7,048 bases of DNA from Candidatus Peregrinibacteria bacterium (GTDB lineage Bacteria > Patescibacteriota > Gracilibacteria > Peribacterales > Peribacteraceae), in contig VGKZ01000054.1 of assembly GCA_016866815.1 (NCBI GenBank), positions 1 through 7,048 of the forward strand, in the 5' to 3' direction. Below, in pieces: positions 1 through 6,165 of the stretch. Below the pieces are notes generated by a model. The model was given only the letters and a program-made list of their open reading frames with translations, was not told the DNA's origin and made no database searches. The position numbers were made by a program, and so were the translations under genes. How positions within the stretch are numbered: the first letter of the stretch is position 1; the number at the start of each line of letters is the position of its first letter.

Positions 1-536
1 CGGAAGCCATGATCACCGAATGTACAAAGAAATTTCCCGGTATAGAATTCCGCGTTGGCGATGCGAGAAAGCTGCCGTTCACGGAACCATTTGATTTCAT
101 CATCTTCAGCTTCAATGGTATCGATAACATGCCTCACGAAGACCGGCTGATGACGCTTCGCAGCATCCACAGCCTCATCAAGTCCGGAGGGTACTACGCC
201 TTCTCGACACATAATATTTTTGGCGCCAGAAAACTCTTTTCGGTACAACTGAATAGAAACCTTCGTCGGACGTGCATGAGTCTCCGACGGTGGCTGAAGA
301 CACGCTCCATCAACCCTTCATGGAAGGTGGTGAGCGGGCAGGATCATTGCGTGATTCATGAAGGAGCGCATGCCCTGAAGCTCAAACAGTATTACATCAA
401 ACCCATGGCACAGACGAAGCAGCTCGAGGCAGCCGGCTTCACCGATGTCCACGTCTTTGAGCTTACGGGAAACGAGATTCCCGCACCGTACTATTCGGAG
501 GACAACTGGCTGTACTACCTCTGTCGGAGGAAGTAG
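1..536 (+). CDS. SAM-dependent class I methyltransferase, 5' end missing
   Basis: This is the C-terminal part of a Rossmann-fold methyltransferase that probably methylates a sugar or other small molecule in the surrounding glycan pathway. The frame is open to the window edge (codons from base 3), and the ATG at 9 is most likely internal. The glycine-rich SAM-binding motif I that should start the fold is not present, so it must lie upstream. Counting from that ATG, VGDA at 16-19 followed by LPF fits motif II and the strand 3 loop. FDFIIFSFNGID (28-39) is the typical motif IV strand, and the IKSGGYYAFSTHN stretch near 58-70 fits the strand 5 region of family members. The C-terminus (GFTDVHVFELTG) is also typical. 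The gene ends in TAG at 534-536 and overlaps the convergent glycosyltransferase gene by 22 bp. The family call is solid; the substrate is unknown. Confidence 0.8.
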   Translation, partial: EAMITECTKKFPGIEFRVGDARKLPFTEPFDFIIFSFNGIDNMPHEDRLMTLRSIHSLIKSGGYYAFSTHNIFGARKLFSVQLNRNLRRTCMSLRRWLKTRSINPSWKVVSGQDHCVIHEGAHALKLKQYYIKPMAQTKQLEAAGFTDVHVFELTGNEIPAPYYSEDNWLYYLCRRK

Positions 537-1972
537 GCCTTCTCCAGAATCTTTGCCCGGATGTATTCGCCCATGATCTTCGCACGCTGAGGCCTGGTCT
601 CCTCTCCCCTCACGGTGTTATTCGGGCTTTTGTAGGTAAGACACGATGTTTCCTCGAGAGCTTTGAGGAACAAGCGCATCTCACGAAGTGTATGCCGCTC
701 TTTTTTGATGAAAATACTCTCCACGGCGCGTTCGCAGTCCTGACGGGAACGAATGCGATGCACGCCGGGTGCATACTGGAAGTACTTATGACCGAACATC
801 ATCGCCGGTTTGCACTTAAACAACCCCTCGAAGAGTGCTGTTCCCGTCGACGATGCAATCGCTACCGCATGTTCCGTCAGTGTGAAGGAATCGAACATCC
901 GCGGAACAAACGTCACCGAAGGAATCTCATGAAGAGAGCGGTAAAACTCCATGCTTCGCCACATTTCACCCTGGTTGGGGTGCTCCTTCACGTAAATCCT
1001 GACACCTTTGGGCAGACACGCAGCAAGAAGCTGGATGGAAAGCTCCTGATCGACGTATGCACCAGCCATGGGACAGGTTGTAGCTTCCGGTTGCATCTGC
1101 AGCGGCGCATAGACATACGGTACCGTGAGGTCCGGCACTGTGACCCAGCGGTCATACATCGAGCGTGTCTGATGGTGCGCCCACTTCCGGTGCCAAAAAT
1201 CCGGCGAGACAACCGACCGCAAAAGATAAAGAGGCTTCCTGAAGAGCACGCGCAATGCGGGACGCATCCACTTCCCGATAAATGTCCTGTTCCAGAGATG
1301 CGGATGAACATTTTTCATGTACCAGGGCTTCTGTGGTTTGAATGCAAACATCTGGAACGAAGCTTCAAACTCCCGCGAAAGAGGAATGGATGTGTCCGGA
1401 TTGGCATATTGTTTTTTCAGTTCCTCAAAGCGTTCGACAGCCTCTATACCCGCCTGTTCCCAGTTCTCCCCAACCGACATCGCATCTACAGCAAAGAAAT
1501 GCGGAGCGGTAATGGTACGAATACCCTTCAGCTTGCACAAATCCCAAATGACGAGGTCGTAACACTGGTGCGGCACGCCGCGTTGCACATAGAGATCGAT
1601 CTTCTTCGCATCAAGCATGTGATTCCAGTAGCGAAGATGCAGCAGATACTGACGCTTGCGCTCCTCGTAAGCAACGTCTCCGTATGGAGCATACCGTCCT
1701 ATCATTTTTAAGAACATCGCTTCACAAGGACGCATCTTCTCAATGAGCTCTTCATCAATCGGCGTTATGTCGCTCCATTGCACTCCAGGATACTGACCGG
1801 CACGCAGAGTCCTGGCGGACATCGTGATATGTTCCACATTTTTAGCGAGGTCTGGAAACTGTTTCGGAGCATCGCCGATAGAAATGCATGTGCCAATAGA
1901 AAGACCACGGGTGATGTTCTCGGTGAACACCTTGCCCATGTCATCGTCGAATGCTTTGAGGATGATATTCAT
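515..1972 (-). CDS. Capsule-synthesis-type glycosyltransferase (Capsule_synth/KpsS-like)
   Basis: This is a 485-residue protein, probably a cytoplasmic glycosyltransferase that adds sugar to a capsule or surface polysaccharide. The C-terminal half carries the recognisable signature. VYAPLQMQPE (288-296) is followed by an acidic DQELSIQLLA helix, then YVKEHP (327-332), and AIASSTGTALFEGLFKCKPAMMFG (371-394). This pattern is known from capsular polysaccharide biosynthesis proteins, where KEHP and the S/TGT...E segment form the nucleotide-sugar site. The N-terminal 280 residues are less familiar but include a Rossmann-like core (KIDLYVQRGVPH, then a further strand near 150-157). No signal peptide or membrane segment is seen. 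The frame is open further upstream to an ATG at 2059. ATG 1972 is preferred because it overlaps the deacetylase stop as ATGA, a translational-coupling arrangement, and because MNIILKAFDDD looks like a natural beginning. Donor and acceptor are unknown. Confidence 0.72.
   Translation of the reverse strand: MNIILKAFDDDMGKVFTENITRGLSIGTCISIGDAPKQFPDLAKNVEHITMSARTLRAGQYPGVQWSDITPIDEELIEKMRPCEAMFLKMIGRYAPYGDVAYEERKRQYLLHLRYWNHMLDAKKIDLYVQRGVPHQCYDLVIWDLCKLKGIRTITAPHFFAVDAMSVGENWEQAGIEAVERFEELKKQYANPDTSIPLSREFEASFQMFAFKPQKPWYMKNVHPHLWNRTFIGKWMRPALRVLFRKPLYLLRSVVSPDFWHRKWAHHQTRSMYDRWVTVPDLTVPYVYAPLQMQPEATTCPMAGAYVDQELSIQLLAACLPKGVRIYVKEHPNQGEMWRSMEFYRSLHEIPSVTFVPRMFDSFTLTEHAVAIASSTGTALFEGLFKCKPAMMFGHKYFQYAPGVHRIRSRQDCERAVESIFIKKERHTLREMRLFLKALEETSCLTYKSPNNTVRGEETRPQRAKIMGEYIRAKILEKAYFLRQR
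526..545. other. Small imperfect stem-loop at the convergent gene ends
   Basis: GGAG(G)AAG at 526-533 pairs with CTTCTCC at 539-545 across a 5-nt loop, with one bulged G. It lies exactly where the methyltransferase stop meets the tail of the minus-strand glycosyltransferase. It could slow transcription from either side. No T-run follows it on the plus strand, so it is not a convincing intrinsic terminator. Confidence 0.2.
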
Positions 1973-2709
1973 CTGCTTGAGAGAAGGCCACTGTTCCAAG
2001 TATACGTAACATTGGGCTGTGAATTCACAAACTTGAGAAACTTTTCGAGGTCTGTCCACATGCCGTATTTGGTGACTTCCCAGCTATGACCCCAGAGATG
2101 AAAAAAGGGTTGATTCGTCTTTTGTGCGTACAGGAAGAGCGACTTGGCAAGATTCAGCCAACTCAGAGCCGCAGTCGGGGGCAACTTGAATGAAAGCATC
2201 TGCGGGAAGAAGATACGAAGCCGCGGGAACAGATCAAACGCATGCCACCACCGTGTGAATTTTCGCCTGAGTGGGAACGGGTATATCTGCAATGTTGTCG
2301 GCATGCCGAAAGGATCACTGCTTGCAAACTGCAGTTGTTCCACCGTGCGCGCTCCGCGGTATACCGCCTCCTTCGCCAGAGCGCGGATCGCAGAATTCTC
2401 ATCTCCATAGGGATAACAGAACATGTCACAGGATTTCCCCGTGATTCCCTCAATCCACTTCTTCGATTCGACAATCTCCCTGCGTGCATCCGCCGATGAC
2501 ATACGTGTCAGCCGGGGATGTGTCATGCTATGCGCACCGACTTCGTGCCGCTGTGACAGCAACCGGATCTCGTCATTCGAAAGAGCAGGATGATCATGTG
2601 TCGACGGAGGGGAAACGTAAAACGTTCCCGTCGCACCGTACTCATCCAAAAGGGCTGCAAGCTGCATGTCCTCCTTCCTGCCGTCGTCCCAGGACGTCGT
2701 GAAGATCAT
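1969..2709 (-). CDS. NodB-type polysaccharide deacetylase (carbohydrate esterase 4-like)
   Basis: This 246-residue protein belongs to the NodB homology family, metal-dependent enzymes that remove N- or O-acetyl groups from sugars. Motif 1 is TSWDDG (residues 5-10, D8 and D9), where the first Asp is normally the catalytic base and the second binds metal. Motif 2 is HSMTH (H60, H64, metal ligands). Motif 3 is FCYPYG (97-102). The late catalytic-histidine motif is probably LWGHSWE (H208). The protein starts directly at the first beta strand with no signal peptide, so it is probably cytoplasmic and would act on a nucleotide-sugar or lipid-linked intermediate rather than the finished wall (inference). 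Residues about 140-200 form an aromatic and basic stretch that is unusual for the core fold. The start lies 18 bp after the FemAB-like gene's stop, and its own TGA overlaps the next gene's ATG. No clear ribosome-binding site is seen. Confidence 0.87.
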   Translation of the reverse strand: MIFTTSWDDGRKEDMQLAALLDEYGATGTFYVSPPSTHDHPALSNDEIRLLSQRHEVGAHSMTHPRLTRMSSADARREIVESKKWIEGITGKSCDMFCYPYGDENSAIRALAKEAVYRGARTVEQLQFASSDPFGMPTTLQIYPFPLRRKFTRWWHAFDLFPRLRIFFPQMLSFKLPPTAALSWLNLAKSLFLYAQKTNQPFFHLWGHSWEVTKYGMWTDLEKFLKFVNSQPNVTYTWNSGLLSSR

Positions 2710-2727
2710 GCATATATCGTATCGCTC

Positions 2728-3777
2728 TTAGGGGTAAATCAACAAAGGGAACCACTCGTTTTTACCGAGCAATCTCCTCAGCCGATAGACCAAAAACCTC
2801 AGAATGCGATTCCCGCTTGCGGAGTACCGGCGGAACGGCCGCATCTCTCCTCCAAAACTCAGTTTGAACTTCGTGATGCCATAGAGCGGGTCGGATGGGT
2901 CTGACGTCCCGCCGCACATGTTGTAGACGCGATACCCGCGCCGGATGGCATCCGCAATGATCTCCCACTGCAGCGCATTGCCGGCATAGAGATCCCTTCC
3001 TTCTTCCGTTAAGACACCGCTTCTATAGAGAAGTCCTTTGCCTGCGTACAAAATCAACGCCCCACCGACGACCCGACCATCTTTCTCGGCCAGCCACAAT
3101 TTGATCATGTTCTTTGGTGCGAGTGCACCCCAAAGGCTTTCGAGTGAACGCAGTGTATTGAGATGTGGCGCATGTAGGTGTTTCTTTTCTGTCAGTTCCT
3201 TTTGAATGGTCCGGTATGCTGCGAGATCGGCTTTTGTTCCCTCCCGCACGCGCACACCGTGCTTCGCACTCTTGGCAATCTGATTGCGCGTCTTCTGGTC
3301 GACTTTCTCATGCAGCATTTGCTGCACATCGGTGAGCAGTACAACGACAGGCGTCGATTTCGTCGCAACCTGCACAGATGCAGGTGTAGTGACATCTACT
3401 CCGAATTCCGGTGAACCGTACATCGTCAATTTTAATGTGCGCCTCTTCTTCGCTTCGGTCACCAATGCTTCGAGAAGCCTCGTCGCAATGCCCGCGCGCT
3501 CATTTTCCGGTCCTGCGACAACGGGACCTCCGCCATCCCCGCTCTCGCCGCTCCCAATCGCCATGCTGACCGGGCCAATGTTCCATTCGAATGCCTGCAA
3601 TGCTCCAATAGGCTTTCCGTCGTGTTGCGCAAGCAACCGGATCGGCCGGACACTGCGGATTGTCGACATCGCTTCGCCCCACTCCCACGTTTGATTGACC
3701 GCCGGTGCTGCTACCGACGCCAAGACTTCATCCCATTGCCCTCGTTCGGGCTGCACAGTGACACTGATGGTAGTCAT
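2728..3777 (-). CDS. FemAB-like double-GNAT transferase
   Basis: This 349-residue protein resembles the FemAB/Acetyltransf_6 group, two tandem GNAT folds that transfer an acyl or aminoacyl group. Members build peptidoglycan cross-bridges from aminoacyl-tRNA, and relatives occur in exopolysaccharide clusters with unproven substrates. Visible features are WDEVLA followed by VNQTWEWGEA (27-36), the usual N-terminal pattern; a basic helix QKTRNQIAKSAKHGVRVREG (161-180), matching the family's RnnirkAek segment; a second GNAT domain with VVGGALILYAGKGLLYRSGV (236-255); and the C-terminal YGITKFKLSFGGE (299-311). The tail is strongly basic (ILRFLVYRLRRLLGK). No signal peptide is seen. ATG 3777 is chosen, 11 bp after the upstream stop. 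An in-frame TTG at 3798 would overlap the upstream gene by 10 bp, and neither start has a good ribosome-binding site. The true substrate could be a sugar amine, a peptide or something else. Confidence 0.78.
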   Translation of the reverse strand: MTTISVTVQPERGQWDEVLASVAAPAVNQTWEWGEAMSTIRSVRPIRLLAQHDGKPIGALQAFEWNIGPVSMAIGSGESGDGGGPVVAGPENERAGIATRLLEALVTEAKKRRTLKLTMYGSPEFGVDVTTPASVQVATKSTPVVVLLTDVQQMLHEKVDQKTRNQIAKSAKHGVRVREGTKADLAAYRTIQKELTEKKHLHAPHLNTLRSLESLWGALAPKNMIKLWLAEKDGRVVGGALILYAGKGLLYRSGVLTEEGRDLYAGNALQWEIIADAIRRGYRVYNMCGGTSDPSDPLYGITKFKLSFGGEMRPFRRYSASGNRILRFLVYRLRRLLGKNEWFPLLIYP

Positions 3778-3788
3778 ACTGGACAATG

Positions 3789-5054
3789 CTACAACCAAAT
3801 GTAGTTCGTATCTTCCAGAATATGATCGTCTCGTGACGAACCGGGAAGGGCAGCTGACCGCAGAATTTCCAGAGATTCCTTCCGGGGCAAGCGGACATCA
3901 TCGATGCCAGCATCGTGAATATGATTGGCAATGGAATCTTTCGTCTTCCACTGTCCATTCGCATCCTTCTCCCAAATAAGCGGATCACGGAGATGGTCGA
4001 CGCAAGCAAGGAACTCCTGCTCTGTCATGCCAGTGAATTTCAGCCAAATATCGAGATCCGAAGGCCGGACATGGTCATATTTCGCCACCATGGCAATTCC
4101 CTCTTCGCGTGTCATGCGTCCGTGGCGGATATCGATCGTCGTATCGTCCGTCGCTCTGCCGTATCCAAATTTCAAATACTTCAGAAAGTCATGTGTGCCG
4201 TTGGCATGGATGTCATCAAGCTTCGCATGCAGCGAATAGGTGCGCTCCCGGGACTGCGCCGTCTCGAAGCCAAATGTCTCGATCATCTCCTTTGTCTGCT
4301 TGCGGTCGTTCCATGAGATGTAATTGGAGAGGTAGATTCCACGCACACCCACGGACTCGATCTCTTTGTCGCTTGGATAATAGAAGGGATTCACGTGTTC
4401 TGGCTTCACTTCGGTGTTGTTCGGGTGACGCAAAATGTCGTCCGGCTCGAAGCCTCGCATACTGTGTTCCTGGCGGTCTTTTTTGCTGAACTCCAGCATA
4501 TCCGACTGGTTGTACATCCCCGTGCGGTCTGAGCGTCCGTGCTCGCCCCACAGGATCAACGGAATCTTGTACATCACCGCAGACTTGATCGGAAACGTCA
4601 TGATCCCAGCGTGATAGTGCCACGTGATGTCGCCGACGGTCTTCAGCATGAACTTGGAAAGGACACGTGCAGCCTCAGGACTCGTCGTGAACCGAAGTAA
4701 ATCGCAATTGAACTGCTTGAGCATGTTGGTGAGATTGCGGATACCCCTTTTGGTGTTGAATCCGTGGTTGTAGCAAACCAGGAGCGGGTTGTAACCGAGC
4801 TCCTTGATGCAATGCACCTGATAGTGACTGTCTTTACCGCCGCTCACCGGAATGATGAGATCGTATGTGCTCCCGTTCGCACGTGCTTTGGCGCTGTATT
4901 CTTTGAGAATCTCCTGAAACTGCTTCCACTTCGCATCCCAATCGACCGCAGGTCTGCTCTCATGCAACCGGCATCCGCTGCAGACACCTTGCTCGTCGAA
5001 CAGGATCGTCGGTTTCGCATTAGCCGGGTAGCAACAGCGTTTGCAATACTCCAT
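3789..5054 (-). CDS. N-acetyl sugar amidotransferase (WbpG/PseA family)
   Basis: This 421-residue PP-loop ATP pyrophosphatase is of the type that amidates N-acetyl sugars, making acetamidino groups in O-antigen mannuronic acids (WbpG) or in nonulosonic acids of flagellar glycans (PseA). The N-terminus has four cysteines, C4-x2-C7 and C25-x2-C28 around FDEQGVCSGC, a likely zinc ribbon. The ATP-binding PP-loop is VSGGKDS (70-76). Further family signatures are CYNHGFNTKRGIRNLTN (94-110), HYHAG (146-150) followed by the FPIKSAV helix, and LILWGEHG (166-173). The enzyme class normally takes ammonia from a HisH/HisF-like glutaminase pair; neither is in this window. ATG 5054 matches the usual family start (MxYCxxC). 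An in-frame TTG at 5087 would add 11 residues and is less likely. This is the first gene of the minus-strand operon, facing the divergent promoter region. The exact sugar is unknown. Confidence 0.88.
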   Translation of the reverse strand: MEYCKRCCYPANAKPTILFDEQGVCSGCRLHESRPAVDWDAKWKQFQEILKEYSAKARANGSTYDLIIPVSGGKDSHYQVHCIKELGYNPLLVCYNHGFNTKRGIRNLTNMLKQFNCDLLRFTTSPEAARVLSKFMLKTVGDITWHYHAGIMTFPIKSAVMYKIPLILWGEHGRSDRTGMYNQSDMLEFSKKDRQEHSMRGFEPDDILRHPNNTEVKPEHVNPFYYPSDKEIESVGVRGIYLSNYISWNDRKQTKEMIETFGFETAQSRERTYSLHAKLDDIHANGTHDFLKYLKFGYGRATDDTTIDIRHGRMTREEGIAMVAKYDHVRPSDLDIWLKFTGMTEQEFLACVDHLRDPLIWEKDANGQWKTKDSIANHIHDAGIDDVRLPRKESLEILRSAALPGSSRDDHILEDTNYIWL

Positions 5055-5118
5055 AAAAGGCGAATTAGTGCGGTAAAATCCTTGCAATACGGTATCATGG
5101 GCTTAGAATGACTCAAAC

Positions 5119-5135
5119 CTTTTCAGTAGGAAAAG
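5119..5135. repeat. Short inverted repeat (6-bp arms, 5-bp centre)
   Basis: CTTTTC (5119-5124) and GAAAAG (5130-5135) form a perfect dyad around AGTAG. It lies downstream of the candidate minus-strand promoter, within the operon's predicted leader. It could be a repressor operator or a small leader hairpin, but a dyad of this size can also occur by chance. Confidence 0.25.
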
Positions 5136-5155
5136 CAAACGGCATGCGTACTGTA

Positions 5156-5183
5156 TTTATAACCCCTACAGGGTCCATCGCAA
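5156..5183 (-). promoter_or_regulatory. Candidate sigma-70-like promoter for the minus-strand operon
   Basis: Read on the minus strand, TTGCGA (5183-5178) is followed after 16 bp by TATAAA (5161-5156). These match TTGACA at four of six and TATAAT at five of six positions. Transcription would begin near 5149, leaving a leader of roughly 95 nt before the amidotransferase ATG at 5054. This is a match by eye only, in a host whose promoter consensus is unknown. Confidence 0.35.
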
Positions 5184-5217
5184 AAAGTATGTGTCTGGAA
5201 TTTTCCCCCGTTGATGT

Positions 5218-6165
5218 ATGCGAGTATTAGTGACGGGCGGTGCAGGTTTTATCGGCTCACATATCGTGAGACGGTTGGCACCGAACCACAATGTGATTGT
5301 CTTCGATAACTACCTCAAAAACAGCTTGAGTATTCTGGGGTACGACAAGCTCAAAAATGTGAAGGTGGTGAAAGGTGATATCCTCGATAAAGAGCTGGTG
5401 GCCTCCTCCATGGAAGGTGCGGATGTCGTGATCCACGCTGCAGCATCAATCGGCGTCGATGTGGTATCGAAAGATCAGCTGAACACCATGCAGGTGAACA
5501 TCATCGGTACCAACAACGTGCTGGAGGCCGCACAGCAACACGGGGTAAAAGGAAGGGTGATCGTGTTTTCAACGTCGGAAATTTTCGGTGAGATGGCGTA
5601 CAAGGTGAAAGAGACCGACCCGGTGAAGTCCGGCGCACCGTGGGAAGCACGGTGGGGCTATGGCATCAGTAAGATCGCAGGTGAACACTTCGCCCATGCG
5701 TACCACACGCGCTTCGGCCTCCCCATCGTCTGCGTACGGCCGTTCAACGTGTACGGACCGGGACAGACGATGAACGGAGCGATGAAACTCTTTGTTGCAA
5801 ATGCGTTGCAAAATAAGGATATCAAGATCAACGGCGACGGAACGCCCATCCGTTCCTGGTGCTACGTCGATGATTTCGTCGACTGCATCCTGCAATGCAT
5901 GACAAACCCGAAAGCGATCGGTGAGAGCTTTAATATTGGTAATCCCCTCCAGACAATGACCGTGCTCGGACTTGCGGAGCGCGTGATCGAACTTCTGGAT
6001 TCAAAATCCAAAGTCGTACATGGAGAACCTCTGAAGATGGAAATCCACCTGCGCATCCCGTGCATCGACAAAGCGAAGACACTACTTGGCTTCGAGCCGA
6101 AGATCGATCTCAAAACCGGGATCCTGAAAACCGCGGAATCCGTTCGCGAAGAACTCAAACTCTGA
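5218..6165 (+). CDS. NAD-dependent nucleotide-sugar epimerase/dehydratase (extended SDR)
   Basis: This 315-residue extended short-chain dehydrogenase is a nucleotide-sugar-modifying enzyme of the UDP-glucose 4-epimerase / 4,6-dehydratase / UDP-glucuronate decarboxylase superfamily. The NAD site is TGGAGFIG (6-13), with D30 ending strand 2 as expected for NAD rather than NADP. The catalytic set is STSE (118-121) with Y148 and K152 (YGISK). Substrate-side motifs are RPFNVYGPGQ (174-183), GDGTPIRSWCYVDD (206-219) and ESFNIGN (236-242). STSE rather than STDE argues against a plain dTDP-glucose 4,6-dehydratase and is also found in UDP-glucuronate decarboxylases, but the substrate cannot be fixed. 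The start is firm: an in-frame TGA at 5212-5214 lies just upstream, and the Rossmann motif follows at once. No ribosome-binding site is seen. Its stop overlaps the aminotransferase start, so the two are probably made together. Confidence 0.88.
   Translation: MRVLVTGGAGFIGSHIVRRLAPNHNVIVFDNYLKNSLSILGYDKLKNVKVVKGDILDKELVASSMEGADVVIHAAASIGVDVVSKDQLNTMQVNIIGTNNVLEAAQQHGVKGRVIVFSTSEIFGEMAYKVKETDPVKSGAPWEARWGYGISKIAGEHFAHAYHTRFGLPIVCVRPFNVYGPGQTMNGAMKLFVANALQNKDIKINGDGTPIRSWCYVDDFVDCILQCMTNPKAIGESFNIGNPLQTMTVLGLAERVIELLDSKSKVVHGEPLKMEIHLRIPCIDKAKTLLGFEPKIDLKTGILKTAESVREELKL

Larger units (their letters stand above)
5055..5217. promoter_or_regulatory. Divergent intergenic region between the two transcription units
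   Basis: This 163-bp region separates the start of the minus-strand amidotransferase operon from the start of the plus-strand SDR gene, so it must carry both promoters unless one unit is read from elsewhere. No ribosome-binding site is obvious next to either start. It contains short dyads at 5119-5135 and 5164-5173, GCATGC at 5142-5147, and a candidate minus-strand promoter. No convincing plus-strand -35/-10 pair was found by eye. Confidence 0.6.

Noticed and set aside
526..545. Intrinsic terminator for the methyltransferase gene
   Set aside because: The hairpin is short and bulged and is not followed by a run of T, so it is recorded only as a weak stem-loop.
692..1711. A 339-codon open frame on the plus strand
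   Set aside because: It lies entirely antisense to the glycosyltransferase, is rich in Arg, His and Cys with no recognisable motif, and the opposite strand encodes a protein with clear family signatures.
2728..3798. A TTG start at 3798 for the FemAB-like gene
   Set aside because: It would overlap the upstream gene by 10 bp with no ribosome-binding site, whereas ATG 3777 gives a natural N-terminus (MTTISVTV). It is not excluded, only less likely.
3789..5087. A TTG start at 5087 for the amidotransferase
   Set aside because: The added 11 residues lack family similarity, while ATG 5054 places the first cysteine pair where the family usually has it.
5154..5163. AT-rich TATTTATAAC as a plus-strand -10 box for the SDR gene
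   Set aside because: No matching -35 was found at normal spacing on the plus strand. The same bases fit better as the -10 of the opposite-strand promoter.
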